A stretch of DNA of 39,536 nt, from positions 1 to 39,536 of the forward strand of contig JAFGSI010000062.1 in NCBI GenBank assembly GCA_016934715.1, read 5' to 3'. A model generated the notes under the pieces. It was not told where the DNA came from, ran no database searches, and saw only the letters and a program-made list of their open reading frames with translations. The stretch is from Anaerolineales bacterium (GTDB taxonomy: Bacteria; Chloroflexota; Anaerolineae; Anaerolineales; Villigracilaceae). Shown in pieces: positions 30,950 to 39,424 of the stretch; position 1 is the stretch's first letter; the number at the start of each line of letters is the position of its first letter. The position numbers were made by a program, and so were the translations under genes.

Positions 30950-31309
30950 TTAACCGATCCGGAAGCGGGACCGTTTGCCGGCAATGAGATGCAGGTGCAG
31001 GTGGAAAACTGTCTGTCCTCCACCTGCACCGGTATTGACGATCAACCGGTAGCCTTTGTCGGCGAAGCCCTGCCCGGCGGCAATCTGCCTGGCGACACCG
31101 ACCATGTACCCGATCAGGGGCTCATCCTCGGGGCCCAGATCGTTGAGCGAGGCGATGTGCCGGTTGGGCACAATGAGGATGTGGTGTTCGGCGATCGGCT
31201 CGAGGTCATGGAAAGCGGTCACGCGTTCGTCGCGGAAGACGATCTTCGCCGGGGCTTCAGCGGCGACGATTTTACAGAAGATACAGGGCCTATTTTCGGG
31301 TTGGGACAC
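30950..31309 (-). CDS. HIT-family nucleotide hydrolase/transferase
   Basis: A 119-residue protein of the HINT/PKCI branch. The active-site triad is in TVFHLHLHLIAG (H-x-H-x-H), preceded by the family N-terminus CIFCKIVAAEAPAKIVFRDE and HHILIVPNRHIAS. Such proteins hydrolyse AMP-linked phosphoramidates. The start is GTG at 31309 with AGGGATGAGG upstream. It lies 13 bp after the NodB-like gene and is the last gene of that operon. Confidence 0.93.
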   Translation of the reverse strand: MSQPENRPCIFCKIVAAEAPAKIVFRDERVTAFHDLEPIAEHHILIVPNRHIASLNDLGPEDEPLIGYMVGVARQIAAGQGFADKGYRLIVNTGAGGGQTVFHLHLHLIAGKRSRFRIG

Positions 31310-31322
31310 AATACCTCATCCC

Positions 31323-32498
31323 TCAGGGGAGCGGCCCGTAGGTCGGGGCGCAGACGATGTCATAGTATTCCAGTTCGACCGATCGGTTGGCTTCAGCGAG
31401 GGCACTGGCCTCCTGGCCGATCAGCCGGACGGTGTCAATCTGCAGGTCGGCGTCGGGGGCCCAGAAGCGCGGCAGGACCATGCGCGGGTCTGCAACCGCC
31501 CCTTCGGGCAGGTAGGAGGGCCGCATCGGGTCGCCGGCGTCGGCCAGTGGGACCCAGTTGTACATCAGCGGACCGCGCGGGTTGATGGTGAACCCCAACC
31601 GGTAGCCCGACTGGCGGGCCAGTTCGGCAGCCCGTGGGGTGAATCCGCCACCCGGCCAGATATAGGCGATCGGGGCACGGCCGAAGTTGGCTGTGATCAG
31701 GTCCATGGCGCCCTGCAGCTCGCTGATCATGTAGTCTTCATCGACGAAATCCGAGATCGGGATGTTGTGGACCACGCCATGGGCCTGGTAATCCACCCAG
31801 CCCTCCTGGAACAGGGCCACGTTTTCGGGCAGGGAGGCGGCACCGATCGAGTCTTGGGCGCTGATCCAAGAGTTGACCACTGGCCAGCCCCATTCATTGT
31901 AGTAAGGCCGGAAGAAGCGGTCGAAGTACTCGGAGTAGTGGCGATCGTCGACCACCAGCAGGACCGACCGCGGCGGGATGAAGGCATTGAAGTCGAGGAA
32001 ATCGGCCAGTTGCTGGGTGTCGATGGCGACGAAGTCCTGCTCGTGCAGGTCGCGCATCAAGGTTTGGAAGCGGCCCTCCTCAATCTGGTTGTAATCGGTC
32101 GGTGTGCCGCCATCTGTGATGATCGAGTGGAACATGATCACCATCACGACCGTTCCGGGGGCGGCATTGGTCGAAGTCCAGCGGTCGCGCAGGTACTGGC
32201 AGGTATCACCGATGTAGGCGCGCGGCACGTCGAGCGGGTTGAGATACCCTGTCCCGAGGTAGACGCCCGGCAGGGCCGGCGGGGTGCGGATCGTCGTCGC
32301 CGTGGGAGACGGGGTCGGCGGGATGGCCTGGATGGTCTGGGTCATCCCGGTGAAGAGGGTTGCCACGGCCTGGGTGGCCAGGACTTCGGGGTCCAAGGGG
32401 GGGGAGGTCGGGGTGGCCGAGGCGCAGGCGGAGAGGACCAGGATCAACAGCAGGCCGGCGGCGATGAGGTCGCAGGCGGCGGGGCGGCGATGAGTCAT
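31323..32498 (-). CDS. Lipoprotein with NodB-like polysaccharide deacetylase domain
   Basis: A 391-residue secreted lipoprotein. The signal peptide ends at lipobox LSAC (about Cys25), then a Thr/Pro-rich linker (to ~85). The catalytic fold follows: VMVIMFHSI, then VLLVVDDRHYSEYF in place of the usual TFDDG, and QAHGVVHN as the metal-binding HxxxH motif, then PGGGFTPRAAELARQSGY. The Asp pair and both histidines needed for metal binding are kept, so activity is plausible, but the Gly to Arg change after DD marks a divergent branch. Substrate is probably a surface glycan; unknown. It starts 5 bp after the inositol-phosphate synthase stop and is in the same operon. No good ribosome binding site is visible at ATG 32498. 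Confidence 0.82.
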   Translation of the reverse strand: MTHRRPAACDLIAAGLLLILVLSACASATPTSPPLDPEVLATQAVATLFTGMTQTIQAIPPTPSPTATTIRTPPALPGVYLGTGYLNPLDVPRAYIGDTCQYLRDRWTSTNAAPGTVVMVIMFHSIITDGGTPTDYNQIEEGRFQTLMRDLHEQDFVAIDTQQLADFLDFNAFIPPRSVLLVVDDRHYSEYFDRFFRPYYNEWGWPVVNSWISAQDSIGAASLPENVALFQEGWVDYQAHGVVHNIPISDFVDEDYMISELQGAMDLITANFGRAPIAYIWPGGGFTPRAAELARQSGYRLGFTINPRGPLMYNWVPLADAGDPMRPSYLPEGAVADPRMVLPRFWAPDADLQIDTVRLIGQEASALAEANRSVELEYYDIVCAPTYGPLP

Positions 32499-32503
32499 GG
32501 GAT

Positions 32504-33589
32504 CTACTCGTCGCTCTCGCCGCGGATGAAGGCCTCGGTCTTCTGGCGGGCGATCTCGTCGCGGAACTGCCGGGGTGGGGTCTTCATAAAGTAGGATGCG
32601 GGGCCGAACAACGGTCCAGAGAGGCCGCGGTCAAGGGCCAGTTTGGCGCAGCGCAGGGCATCGATGATCACCCCGGCCGAGTTGGGCGAGTCCCATACCT
32701 CGAGCTTGACCTCCAGGTTGAGCGGTACATCGCCGAAGGTGGTGCCTTCCATGCGGATGTGGCACCACTTGCGGTCGGTCAGCCACGGCACGTGATCCGA
32801 CGGGCCGACGTGGACGTCGTCGGCGGGTAGTGCGTAGGGGATCATCGAGGTCACTGCCCCGGTCTTGGAGATCTTCTTGGACTCGAGGCGCTCGCGCTCG
32901 AGCATGTTGAGGAAATCGGTGTTGCCGCCAAAGTTGAGCTGGTAGGTGCGGTCGATGCGCACGCCCCGGTCGACGAACAGGCTGGTCAGGACGCGGTGCA
33001 GGATTGTCGCCCCGACCTGGCTCTTGATGTCGTCGCCGATGATCGGCAGGCCACGCTCCTTGAAGCGCTTGGCCCAGTACTCTGAGGAGGCGATGAAAAC
33101 CGGAATGGCGTTGACAAAGGCACAGCCGGCCTCGAGCACTTGTTCGACATACCACTTGGTGGCCATCTCTGAACCGACCGGCAGGTAGGAGACCACCACG
33201 TCAGTCTTGGTCTTCTTGAGCAGGCCGACGATGTCGGCGGTCGGGCCGGGTGCCTTGGTGATGATTTCGCTCAGGTACTTGCCCAGACCGTCGTGGGTCA
33301 TGCCGCGCACCACCGGCACGTTCAGGTTGGGGACCGCACAGAACTTATAGGTGTTGTTCGGCTCGGCGAAGATCGCCTCGGAGAGATCCTTACCGACCTT
33401 GGTGGCGTTGATATCGATCCCCAGGGTGAACTCAATGTCGCGGATGTGATAGCCGCCCAGGTTGACGTGCATCAGTCCAGGGACGGTGGCATCGTCCGGG
33501 GCGTCCTTGTAGAACTCGACACCCTGGACGAGGGAGGAGGCGCAGTTGCCCACGCCGATGATGGCCACACGGACTTTCTTCTTGCTCAT
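32504..33589 (-). CDS. Inositol-3-phosphate synthase
   Basis: A 361-residue enzyme converting glucose 6-phosphate to inositol 3-phosphate with bound NAD, the first step to inositol lipids or soluble inositols. N-terminal dinucleotide fold [23 protein letters not shown], central [22 protein letters not shown] and [11 protein letters not shown], and the lysine-bearing catalytic part [17 protein letters not shown] and [11 protein letters not shown] are all characteristic of the bacterial/archaeal short form. AAGGAG precedes ATG 33589. First gene of the operon with the NodB-like and HIT genes, which may indicate a surface-glycan or phosphoinositide context. Confidence 0.95.
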   Translation of the reverse strand: MSKKKVRVAIIGVGNCASSLVQGVEFYKDAPDDATVPGLMHVNLGGYHIRDIEFTLGIDINATKVGKDLSEAIFAEPNNTYKFCAVPNLNVPVVRGMTHDGLGKYLSEIITKAPGPTADIVGLLKKTKTDVVVSYLPVGSEMATKWYVEQVLEAGCAFVNAIPVFIASSEYWAKRFKERGLPIIGDDIKSQVGATILHRVLTSLFVDRGVRIDRTYQLNFGGNTDFLNMLERERLESKKISKTGAVTSMIPYALPADDVHVGPSDHVPWLTDRKWCHIRMEGTTFGDVPLNLEVKLEVWDSPNSAGVIIDALRCAKLALDRGLSGPLFGPASYFMKTPPRQFRDEIARQKTEAFIRGESDE

Positions 33590-33732
33590 GTTTTTCTCCT
33601 TGTCGGTTGCGGATCCGGTAGGCTGATGAAGACGGATTTCCTCCGGATCAGAGTGGGTATAATTGACTCGTTTGAAAGTCTATTCTGGTAATCAGAAGTA
33701 TAATCTTATCACGATGAGGACCCGGGGACGCC

Positions 33733-34992
33733 ATGTCAGATAACGAACGCATCCAACGCCTGGAACGCCTGTTGGAGGTCAGTCGCAACCTGAGCGCATC
33801 CCTCGACCTGGAACCGTTCCTGCAGTCGGTGCTCTCGGTGGCCAGTGAGTTGACCAACAGCGAGGTGGCTTCCATCTTGGAGGTCAAGGACGATGAGCAG
33901 CTGCGTTTTCTGGCTGTGCCCTGGTTCCACCGTGAAAGCCTGCAGACGGTCAGTGTGCCGATCGAGACCAGCGTCGCCGGATGGGTGTATAGAAACGCAA
34001 AACCTGCCGTTGTAGCAGATGTGGCTGCCGAGCCGCGCCACTTCAAAGGTGTGGATCGGGTCGCCCAGTTCGAGACCCGATCCATCATGGCCGTGCCGAT
34101 CGTCTACAAGGGCGAGGCGCTGGGCGTGCTGGAGACGGTCAATAAGGTAAATCAGGCCAATTATACCGAAGAGGACCTCATAATTCTAGAGACACTCGCC
34201 TCGCAGGTGGCGGTGGCGATGCAGAATGGCCGCCTGATGAGTCACGTGCGCAAGGCCGTTGATGAGGTCGACCATCTCGACCGAATGAAGAGCGACTTCA
34301 TCGCCGTCGCTTCCCACGAACTGCGCACTCCTCTTGGGCTGATCCTGGGCCATTCCACCTTCCTGCGTGAAGTCATCCAGACCGAATACCAGCCGCAACT
34401 GGATACCATCGTGCGCAATGCCATGCGTCTCAAGGAGATCATTGACAACATTGCCAACATGGACAACGTCGAGCGCGGCGTGGCCAGCGTCCGACGGCGC
34501 ACGGTGTCGATCCGCAAGGTTGCCCAGGAGGTGCTGGAAAATTTCAGTGCCGAGGTCCAAAAGAAGCGAATCAGCCTGCAGGCCGACCTGGGCAAGGACG
34601 AGCTGATGATCGAGGGCGACGCATCCAAGATCGCCACGGCCCTGACCAACCTGGTCAAGAACGCCATCCTGTTCAGCGATGCCGGCGGACACATCTTCGT
34701 TATCGCCGAGCAGATCCCCGGCTACGTCAAAGTCTCGGTGATCGATGACGGCATCGGCATTCCGACCAAAGATCTGGGGCGCATTTTCGAGCGCTTCTAC
34801 CAGGTCGAGTCGCACCTAACCCGTAAACATGGCGGTATGGGCCTGGGCCTCTCCGTAGCCAAGGTGATGATCGAGATGCATGGCGGGCGCATCTGGGCTG
34901 AGAGCGTGGAAGGCAAGGGCAGCAACTTCACCTTCATATTGCCGCTCGACTCGGGCCAGGCCGATGCCGCCAAGCGGGTCTTCGCCTCCTGA
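33733..34992 (+). CDS. GAF-domain sensor histidine kinase
   Basis: A 419-residue cytoplasmic kinase without membrane segments. GAF domain at about residues 18-165 (SVLSVASELTNSEVASILEV to LETLASQVAVAMQNGRL). Phosphoacceptor H195 is in VASHELRTPLGL. The ATPase domain has N box LTNLVKNAILF, G1 VIDDGIGIP, F box IFERFYQVE and G2 GMGLGLSVAK, all intact. A soluble GAF sensor suggests a small internal ligand. No response regulator adjoins it. The ATG at 33733 follows GAGGACC/GGGGA; TATAAT at 33699-33704 is a likely -10. A PfkB-like gene begins 11 bp after the stop. Confidence 0.93.
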   Translation: MSDNERIQRLERLLEVSRNLSASLDLEPFLQSVLSVASELTNSEVASILEVKDDEQLRFLAVPWFHRESLQTVSVPIETSVAGWVYRNAKPAVVADVAAEPRHFKGVDRVAQFETRSIMAVPIVYKGEALGVLETVNKVNQANYTEEDLIILETLASQVAVAMQNGRLMSHVRKAVDEVDHLDRMKSDFIAVASHELRTPLGLILGHSTFLREVIQTEYQPQLDTIVRNAMRLKEIIDNIANMDNVERGVASVRRRTVSIRKVAQEVLENFSAEVQKKRISLQADLGKDELMIEGDASKIATALTNLVKNAILFSDAGGHIFVIAEQIPGYVKVSVIDDGIGIPTKDLGRIFERFYQVESHLTRKHGGMGLGLSVAKVMIEMHGGRIWAESVEGKGSNFTFILPLDSGQADAAKRVFAS

Positions 34993-35003
34993 GTCACACC
35001 CAA

Positions 35004-36008
35004 ATGGAACCGACTTTCGTACTCATCGGGCGCTTGCGCCGAGATACCCTGTTGCCCCCCAGCGGACATCCGTTGATCGATGTTCCAGGAGGGGACCCAT
35101 TATATGCTGCCGCCGGGCTGACCGTCTGGGATAAGGGCCTCGGCTTGCTGGCGCGCGTCGGGGAGGACTATCCCCACGAGTGGCTGCTGACCTTTGAAAA
35201 ACACGGCTGGGACCGGCGCGGCATCCATATCCTGCCCGAGCACCTCGACCTGCGCTTCTTCCTGGCCTACACTGACCAGATCACGGTCCAGCACACCAAC
35301 CCGGTGGCCCACTTCGCTCGCCTGGAACTGCCCTTCCCAAAAGCCCTGCTAGGTTACCCCCCGCCGTTCGAGAGCCGGGATGACCGCAGCGCTCCCGACC
35401 CGGCTGCGCCGCGTCTGACCGAGATCCCCGAGGACTACCTCTCCGCCCGGGCGGTGCATCTGTGCTCCCCCGATTATCTGACCGCCAGCCGCATGTTGCC
35501 GGTCTTTGCCCGGGCTGGTGCCACAACCCGAACCCTCGACCCGACTCCTGATTATATGCATCCAGCGGACTGGGATGACCTGCGCCTGCTTTTCGACGGG
35601 CTGACCGCCTTCCTGCCGTCCGAGCAGGAACTGCGGGCTCTCTTCTGGGGGCAGACCGATGACCTGTGGGCGATGGCGGAGGCGGTGGCTGCCTGCGGTT
35701 GTGAACTGGTGATCGTCAAGCGCGGGGCTCGCGGCCAGTTGCTCTACGACGGCGGGTCGAAAAAGCGCTGGGAGGTCCCGGCCTACGCCGCCCGCCTGGC
35801 CGACCCGACCGGGGTCGGGGCCTCGTTCTGCGGCGGTTTCCTGGCCGGTTACCAGAAGACCTATGACCCGTTGCAGGCCGTACTGCACGGCAACGTCTCG
35901 GCTTCGATGAATATCGAGGGCAGTGGCGTCTTCCATGTCCTGGAGGCCCTGCCCGGCCTGGCCCAGGCCCGCCTGGACTCACTGGCCGGCGTCGTCAGAC
36001 AGGTATAA
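35004..36008 (+). CDS. PfkB-family protein lacking the catalytic aspartate (probable pseudokinase)
   Basis: A 334-residue ribokinase-like protein. Family features: LIGRLRRDTLLPPSG and PGGDPLYAAAGL at the start, LARVGEDY, and the C-terminal nucleotide-binding motif. That motif should read D-T-G-A-G-D-x-F. Here it is D267-P-T-G-V-G-A-S-F: Gly-Val-Gly is kept, but the catalytic base Asp is Ala273 (codon GCC). The rest (CGGFLAGY, GNVSASMNIEGSG) is intact, so sugar or nucleotide binding may remain while phosphotransfer is lost. It starts 11 bp after the GAF kinase and is probably cotranscribed, so it may be a binding partner or sensor. No Shine-Dalgarno sequence is evident at ATG 35004. Confidence 0.82.
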   Translation: MEPTFVLIGRLRRDTLLPPSGHPLIDVPGGDPLYAAAGLTVWDKGLGLLARVGEDYPHEWLLTFEKHGWDRRGIHILPEHLDLRFFLAYTDQITVQHTNPVAHFARLELPFPKALLGYPPPFESRDDRSAPDPAAPRLTEIPEDYLSARAVHLCSPDYLTASRMLPVFARAGATTRTLDPTPDYMHPADWDDLRLLFDGLTAFLPSEQELRALFWGQTDDLWAMAEAVAACGCELVIVKRGARGQLLYDGGSKKRWEVPAYAARLADPTGVGASFCGGFLAGYQKTYDPLQAVLHGNVSASMNIEGSGVFHVLEALPGLAQARLDSLAGVVRQV

Positions 36009-36026
36009 TTGCAGCGTACGGGTAAA

Positions 36027-36086
36027 TATCCAAACCGAAATCGTTGCTCCCACCTGCTTCGCGGCAACTGCCGTTCAGCGATTTCT
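36027..36086 (+). repeat. Hairpin repeat, left copy, in the M20 leader
   Basis: A 60-bp element found again in opposite orientation at 37317-37376; 55 of 60 positions match by hand alignment. Its ends contain a dyad, GAAATCG (36037-36043) and CGATTTC (36079-36085), so RNA or single-stranded DNA could fold into a hairpin. It lies between TATAAT (36004-36009) and the M20 start codon. Confidence 0.8.
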
Positions 36087-36103
36087 CCAGGAAGCTGGAA
36101 TTC

Positions 36104-37246
36104 ATGACTTCAAGAAAAAACATGCTTGAACTGAGTTCCCGGATTCTCGATCTGGCTGTTGCCATCCAACAGATCCCCGCCCCCACTTTTCTCGAGCGCG
36201 AGCGGGCCGAATTCGTCCGGGCTCGTTTTACTGCTGAAGGCCTGGCAGAGGTGGAGATCGACTCCGTCGGCAATGTCTACGCCTGCCTGAAAGGACAGCA
36301 TGGTCAACCGGCCAGCGGCCAGCCGCCGCTGGTTGTTAGCGCCCATCTCGACACTGTCTTTCCCCCCAGTGTGGACCTGACCATTGGTCGCGAAGCGGAC
36401 CGGATCGCTGGTCCAGGCATCGGCGACAACTCGCTCGGCGTGGCGGCCCTGGTCGGGCTGGCCTGGGCGCTGGGCGAGCGCCAGGTGGACCTGCCTGGCG
36501 ACCTGTGGCTGGTGGCCAACGTCTGTGAGGAAGGTCTGGGCGATCTGCGCGGCATGAAGGCGGTCGTCGAACGCTTCGGCGATCGGCCGCTGGCGTATAT
36601 CATCCTCGAAGGCATGGCCCTGGGGCAGGTCTACCACCGTGGTCTGGGCGTGCGCCGCTACCGGATCAGTGCCCGTACTCCTGGTGGGCACTCCTGGATC
36701 GACTATGGCCGGCCCTCGGCGGTCCACGAACTGGCTACCCTGGCTACCCGGTTGACCGGGCTGAAGGTGCCCTCCAGGCCGCGCACGACCCTCAACGTGG
36801 GCATCATCACCGGGGGGACATCGGTCAATACCATTGCCGCCGAGGCCGCGCTGGAGTTGGATCTGCGCTCGGAAGAGTCAGAGGTGCTTGAGGAGCTCGC
36901 CGCGCAGGTGGAGCAAATCTGCAGGTTGGCAAAGCGGCAGGATGTGGAGATCGACTGCGAAGTGATCGGTTCCCGCCCAGCCGGGGAGATTCCAGGTGAG
37001 CATCCGCTGGTGCGCCTGGCCGAGGAGGCTATCCGGGCGGTGGGATACGAACCGCGCCGCAATATCGGCTCGACGGATGCCAACATTCCTCTCAGCCGCG
37101 GCCTGCCGGCGGTGACGATTGGCCTGAGCCAGGGCGCCGGAGCGCACACGGTTCACGAGTACGTCCAGACCGGGCCGCTGGAGAAGGGCATCGAACAGGT
37201 TGTGAAACTGGTAAAGGGGGTCTGGGGGTTGTCGATCGGGGAATAA
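36104..37246 (+). CDS. M20-family metallopeptidase
   Basis: A 380-residue zinc peptidase of the PepT/ArgE-DapE group. Metal ligands and catalytic residues follow the family order: SAHLDT (H81, D83), GIGDNSLGV (D108), CEEGLGD (E142/E143), the later LEG, and AHTVHEYV (His near the C-terminus). The dimerisation lid is at about residues 190-290. No signal peptide, so cytoplasmic. I chose ATG 36104, with AGGAAG 9 bases upstream; ATG 36122 (MLELSS) is an alternative. Upstream codons in the open frame belong to the hairpin repeat. The gene is bracketed by inverted copies of a 60-bp repeat. TATAAT at 36004-36009 overlaps the previous stop, so it probably has its own promoter. Confidence 0.88.
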   Translation: MTSRKNMLELSSRILDLAVAIQQIPAPTFLERERAEFVRARFTAEGLAEVEIDSVGNVYACLKGQHGQPASGQPPLVVSAHLDTVFPPSVDLTIGREADRIAGPGIGDNSLGVAALVGLAWALGERQVDLPGDLWLVANVCEEGLGDLRGMKAVVERFGDRPLAYIILEGMALGQVYHRGLGVRRYRISARTPGGHSWIDYGRPSAVHELATLATRLTGLKVPSRPRTTLNVGIITGGTSVNTIAAEAALELDLRSEESEVLEELAAQVEQICRLAKRQDVEIDCEVIGSRPAGEIPGEHPLVRLAEEAIRAVGYEPRRNIGSTDANIPLSRGLPAVTIGLSQGAGAHTVHEYVQTGPLEKGIEQVVKLVKGVWGLSIGE

Positions 37247-37711
37247 ATGATTGTGTTTTTGCGATTTTAGTGACGTACTCGATTCACTCTTCCGCCAGGG
37301 ATTTACTGCTGCTTGCAGAAATAGCTGAACGGCAGTTGCTGCGAAGCAGGTGGTAGCGACGATTTCGGTTCGGATATATCTGCAGTACTCTGCAAGTTCC
37401 CGGCGGAATTGGCTGGATTTTCCAAACGATCTTCTTCACAACCAAAATGCAAGCAAGCTGGTTGTGCTCTTGATGACGAGAAATCCGGCGAGTATTTGAA
37501 GAGGGGTGATTTTCCCGGCGTTCGCCAGGATTGTGCGGGGCCAGATTCAGAGGAAAATTGGGAAAAGGCGATCAAGAAGCCGATTGTGGTTCCCAGAGCG
37601 GCTTCGAGGAGGGGCATGTCGGTCGGCCCATCTCCTTCTGTCCAGCCGTTCCAGGCCCCCAAAATCCAAGCAGATCAGGACCCGGGAGGCTTTGCTGTTC
37701 GCCGCCATCCA
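37247..37711. other. 465-bp convergent intergenic region
   Basis: Holds the right copy of the hairpin repeat (37317-37376) and a small stem-loop CACAACCA/TGGTTGTG (37437-37444 with 37459-37466) without a good T-run. Open frames on either strand have no family-like sequence; one on the minus strand reads through the repeat. I see no gene here. More AT-rich than its surroundings. Confidence 0.55.
37317..37376 (-). repeat. Hairpin repeat, right copy, downstream of the M20 gene
   Basis: Inverted copy of 36027-36086, 55/60 identical. Its outer dyad is slightly damaged: GAAATCG is kept, the partner reads CTATTTC. It lies 70 bp after the M20 stop codon. Confidence 0.8.
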
Positions 37712-39424
37712 CTACTTCAGCCCAACCACCTCGTAGACCTCGACTGTCTCGCTCTTTCCCTTGACCTGCAGAGGGGCGTAGGGCGTCGCCTCGACGGTAT
37801 CCTTGACGCGCTCGAAGGCCTGGCGGCTGATCAGGATCTGGCCCTTGGCCGAATTTTCCTGGATACGCTTGGCGGTATTGACACTGTCGCCAATGGCGGT
37901 GAATTCGAGGCGCCGCTCGGTACCGATCCAGCCCAGGACGGCGTCGCCGTAGTGGATGCCGACCCCGAAGGACAGGTGCGCCTCGGCGGGCAGTACCGCG
38001 TGCAGGCGGGCGATGGCGGCCTTCAGGTCCAGGGCGGCACACACAGCCCGCAGGGTGTGGTCAGGCTGGGGCAGCGGGGCATTGAACCAGGCCATCACGG
38101 CGTCGCCCAGGAACTTGTCGACCGTGCCCTCCTGGCCCAGGACGGCTTCGGCCCCGGCGGCCAGATACTGGTTGAGCACGGCGACCAGGTCCTCGGGGGT
38201 CTGCTGCTCGCTGTAGCCGGTGAAGCCGCGGATGTCGGCGAACATCACGGTGATGTCCACCCGCCGGCCGCCGGTGACCAGGGCGTCAGGGTCGATCTGG
38301 TCGAGGACTGCCGGGCTGACCATCCGTTCGAGCAGGCGACGCTGGGCCTCCAGGCGCTTGCGCTCGGTCATGTCATCGAGCACGATGGCCACGCCCTGGG
38401 TGGCCTGGTCGGCGTCCTTGAGCGGGGATAGGTTCAGGCGCCAGTCGACAGCACCCCGCTCGGGGGTGCAGTGCGAGATCTCCAGGCCGATGACCGGCCT
38501 GTCTGTCTGGCGGACGGTCTGCAGATGCGGGTGGATCACCTCGGCGCAGCTCGGCAGGACCTCGTCCAGGTGGCGGCCGAGGATCTCGGGCACGGTGTGG
38601 CCGAGGATGCCCTCGGCGGCCCGATTGCAAAGCGTGATCTGGTCCTCGATGTTGGCGGTGATCACCCCGCTGACGATCGAGGCGAAGACGTTGTCCATCA
38701 GGTTCTTCAGTTCGGTCACCTCAGCCAGGGTGCGCCGCACCGAGGCGAACAGGCGGGCGTTTTCGATGGCGATGCCGGCCTGGTTGGCGAAGACGGTCAG
38801 CAGGTCACGCTCGGCCTCGCTGAAGATGCCTGAGCGGATGCGGTTGTCGGCGTAGATCACGCCGATCAACTCGGTCTTGGCGATCAGTGGTACGCAGATG
38901 ATCGAGCGCAGGTTGTAGGCGACGATCGAATCGGTCCCGCCGAAGCGCGGATCCTCCTGGGCATTGGTGGTCACAACGGCCTCGGCCGCGTCGAGCACCC
39001 GCTGGACTACAGTGCGGCTGATGGCGAATTCGTTGGGGTTGATCGACTCCTGTTCCCAGTTGCGAGCCACGCGGGTGACCATCTCGTCCTTGCCATCGCG
39101 CAGCATCAGAAAGCCGCGTTCGGCCCCGGTCAGCTGGATGATGGTGTCCATCACTTTGCGCAGGACCTCATCCAGGTCGAGGGTCGAGTTGACTGCCTGG
39201 GTCACGTCGGCCAGGGCCAGCATCTTGTCGCTGCGGGCCTCGAAAGCACTCACCTGGCGGCTGAGGTGATGCAGGGAGGTTTCCAGTTGCGAAATCCCCT
39301 CCAGCGTCTCCCGGGGGAGCGAGGCGCGCAGCGGTTGCAGGCCAGTACGGATCTGGGCGGTCAGTTTGCTCAGATCCTGGATCTGTTCGTTGAGCGGGGC
39401 GACAGGGGTAAGGTCACTGGTCAT
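37712..39424 (-). CDS. Class III adenylate/guanylate cyclase with GAF and PAS domains
   Basis: A 570-residue cytoplasmic signalling enzyme. A short N-terminal coiled coil (about 10-70) leads to a GAF domain (~75-228), a PAS domain (~240-355, ending VLDDMTERKRLEAQ) and the cyclase (~385-565). Catalytic features are present: FADIRGFT with the first metal Asp (~397), DKFLGDAVMAWF with the purine-contact Lys and second Asp (~437/441), and RRLEFTAIGDSVNTAKR with the Asn/Arg transition-state pair. The Lys...Thr combination points to ATP as substrate, so cAMP is the likely product. The start is ATG 39424; GTG 39427 adds one residue. AGGAAA lies just upstream. No promoter is assigned in the ~110 bp left. 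Confidence 0.9.
   Translation of the reverse strand: MTSDLTPVAPLNEQIQDLSKLTAQIRTGLQPLRASLPRETLEGISQLETSLHHLSRQVSAFEARSDKMLALADVTQAVNSTLDLDEVLRKVMDTIIQLTGAERGFLMLRDGKDEMVTRVARNWEQESINPNEFAISRTVVQRVLDAAEAVVTTNAQEDPRFGGTDSIVAYNLRSIICVPLIAKTELIGVIYADNRIRSGIFSEAERDLLTVFANQAGIAIENARLFASVRRTLAEVTELKNLMDNVFASIVSGVITANIEDQITLCNRAAEGILGHTVPEILGRHLDEVLPSCAEVIHPHLQTVRQTDRPVIGLEISHCTPERGAVDWRLNLSPLKDADQATQGVAIVLDDMTERKRLEAQRRLLERMVSPAVLDQIDPDALVTGGRRVDITVMFADIRGFTGYSEQQTPEDLVAVLNQYLAAGAEAVLGQEGTVDKFLGDAVMAWFNAPLPQPDHTLRAVCAALDLKAAIARLHAVLPAEAHLSFGVGIHYGDAVLGWIGTERRLEFTAIGDSVNTAKRIQENSAKGQILISRQAFERVKDTVEATPYAPLQVKGKSETVEVYEVVGLK

Noticed and set aside
31056-32594. 512-residue open frame on the + strand.
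   Set aside because: Antisense to the HIT, NodB-like and inositol-phosphate synthase genes, all of which have strong motifs.
37303-37662. Minus-strand open frame in the convergent gap.
   Set aside because: No ribosome binding site, no recognisable sequence, and its end is made by the hairpin repeat.
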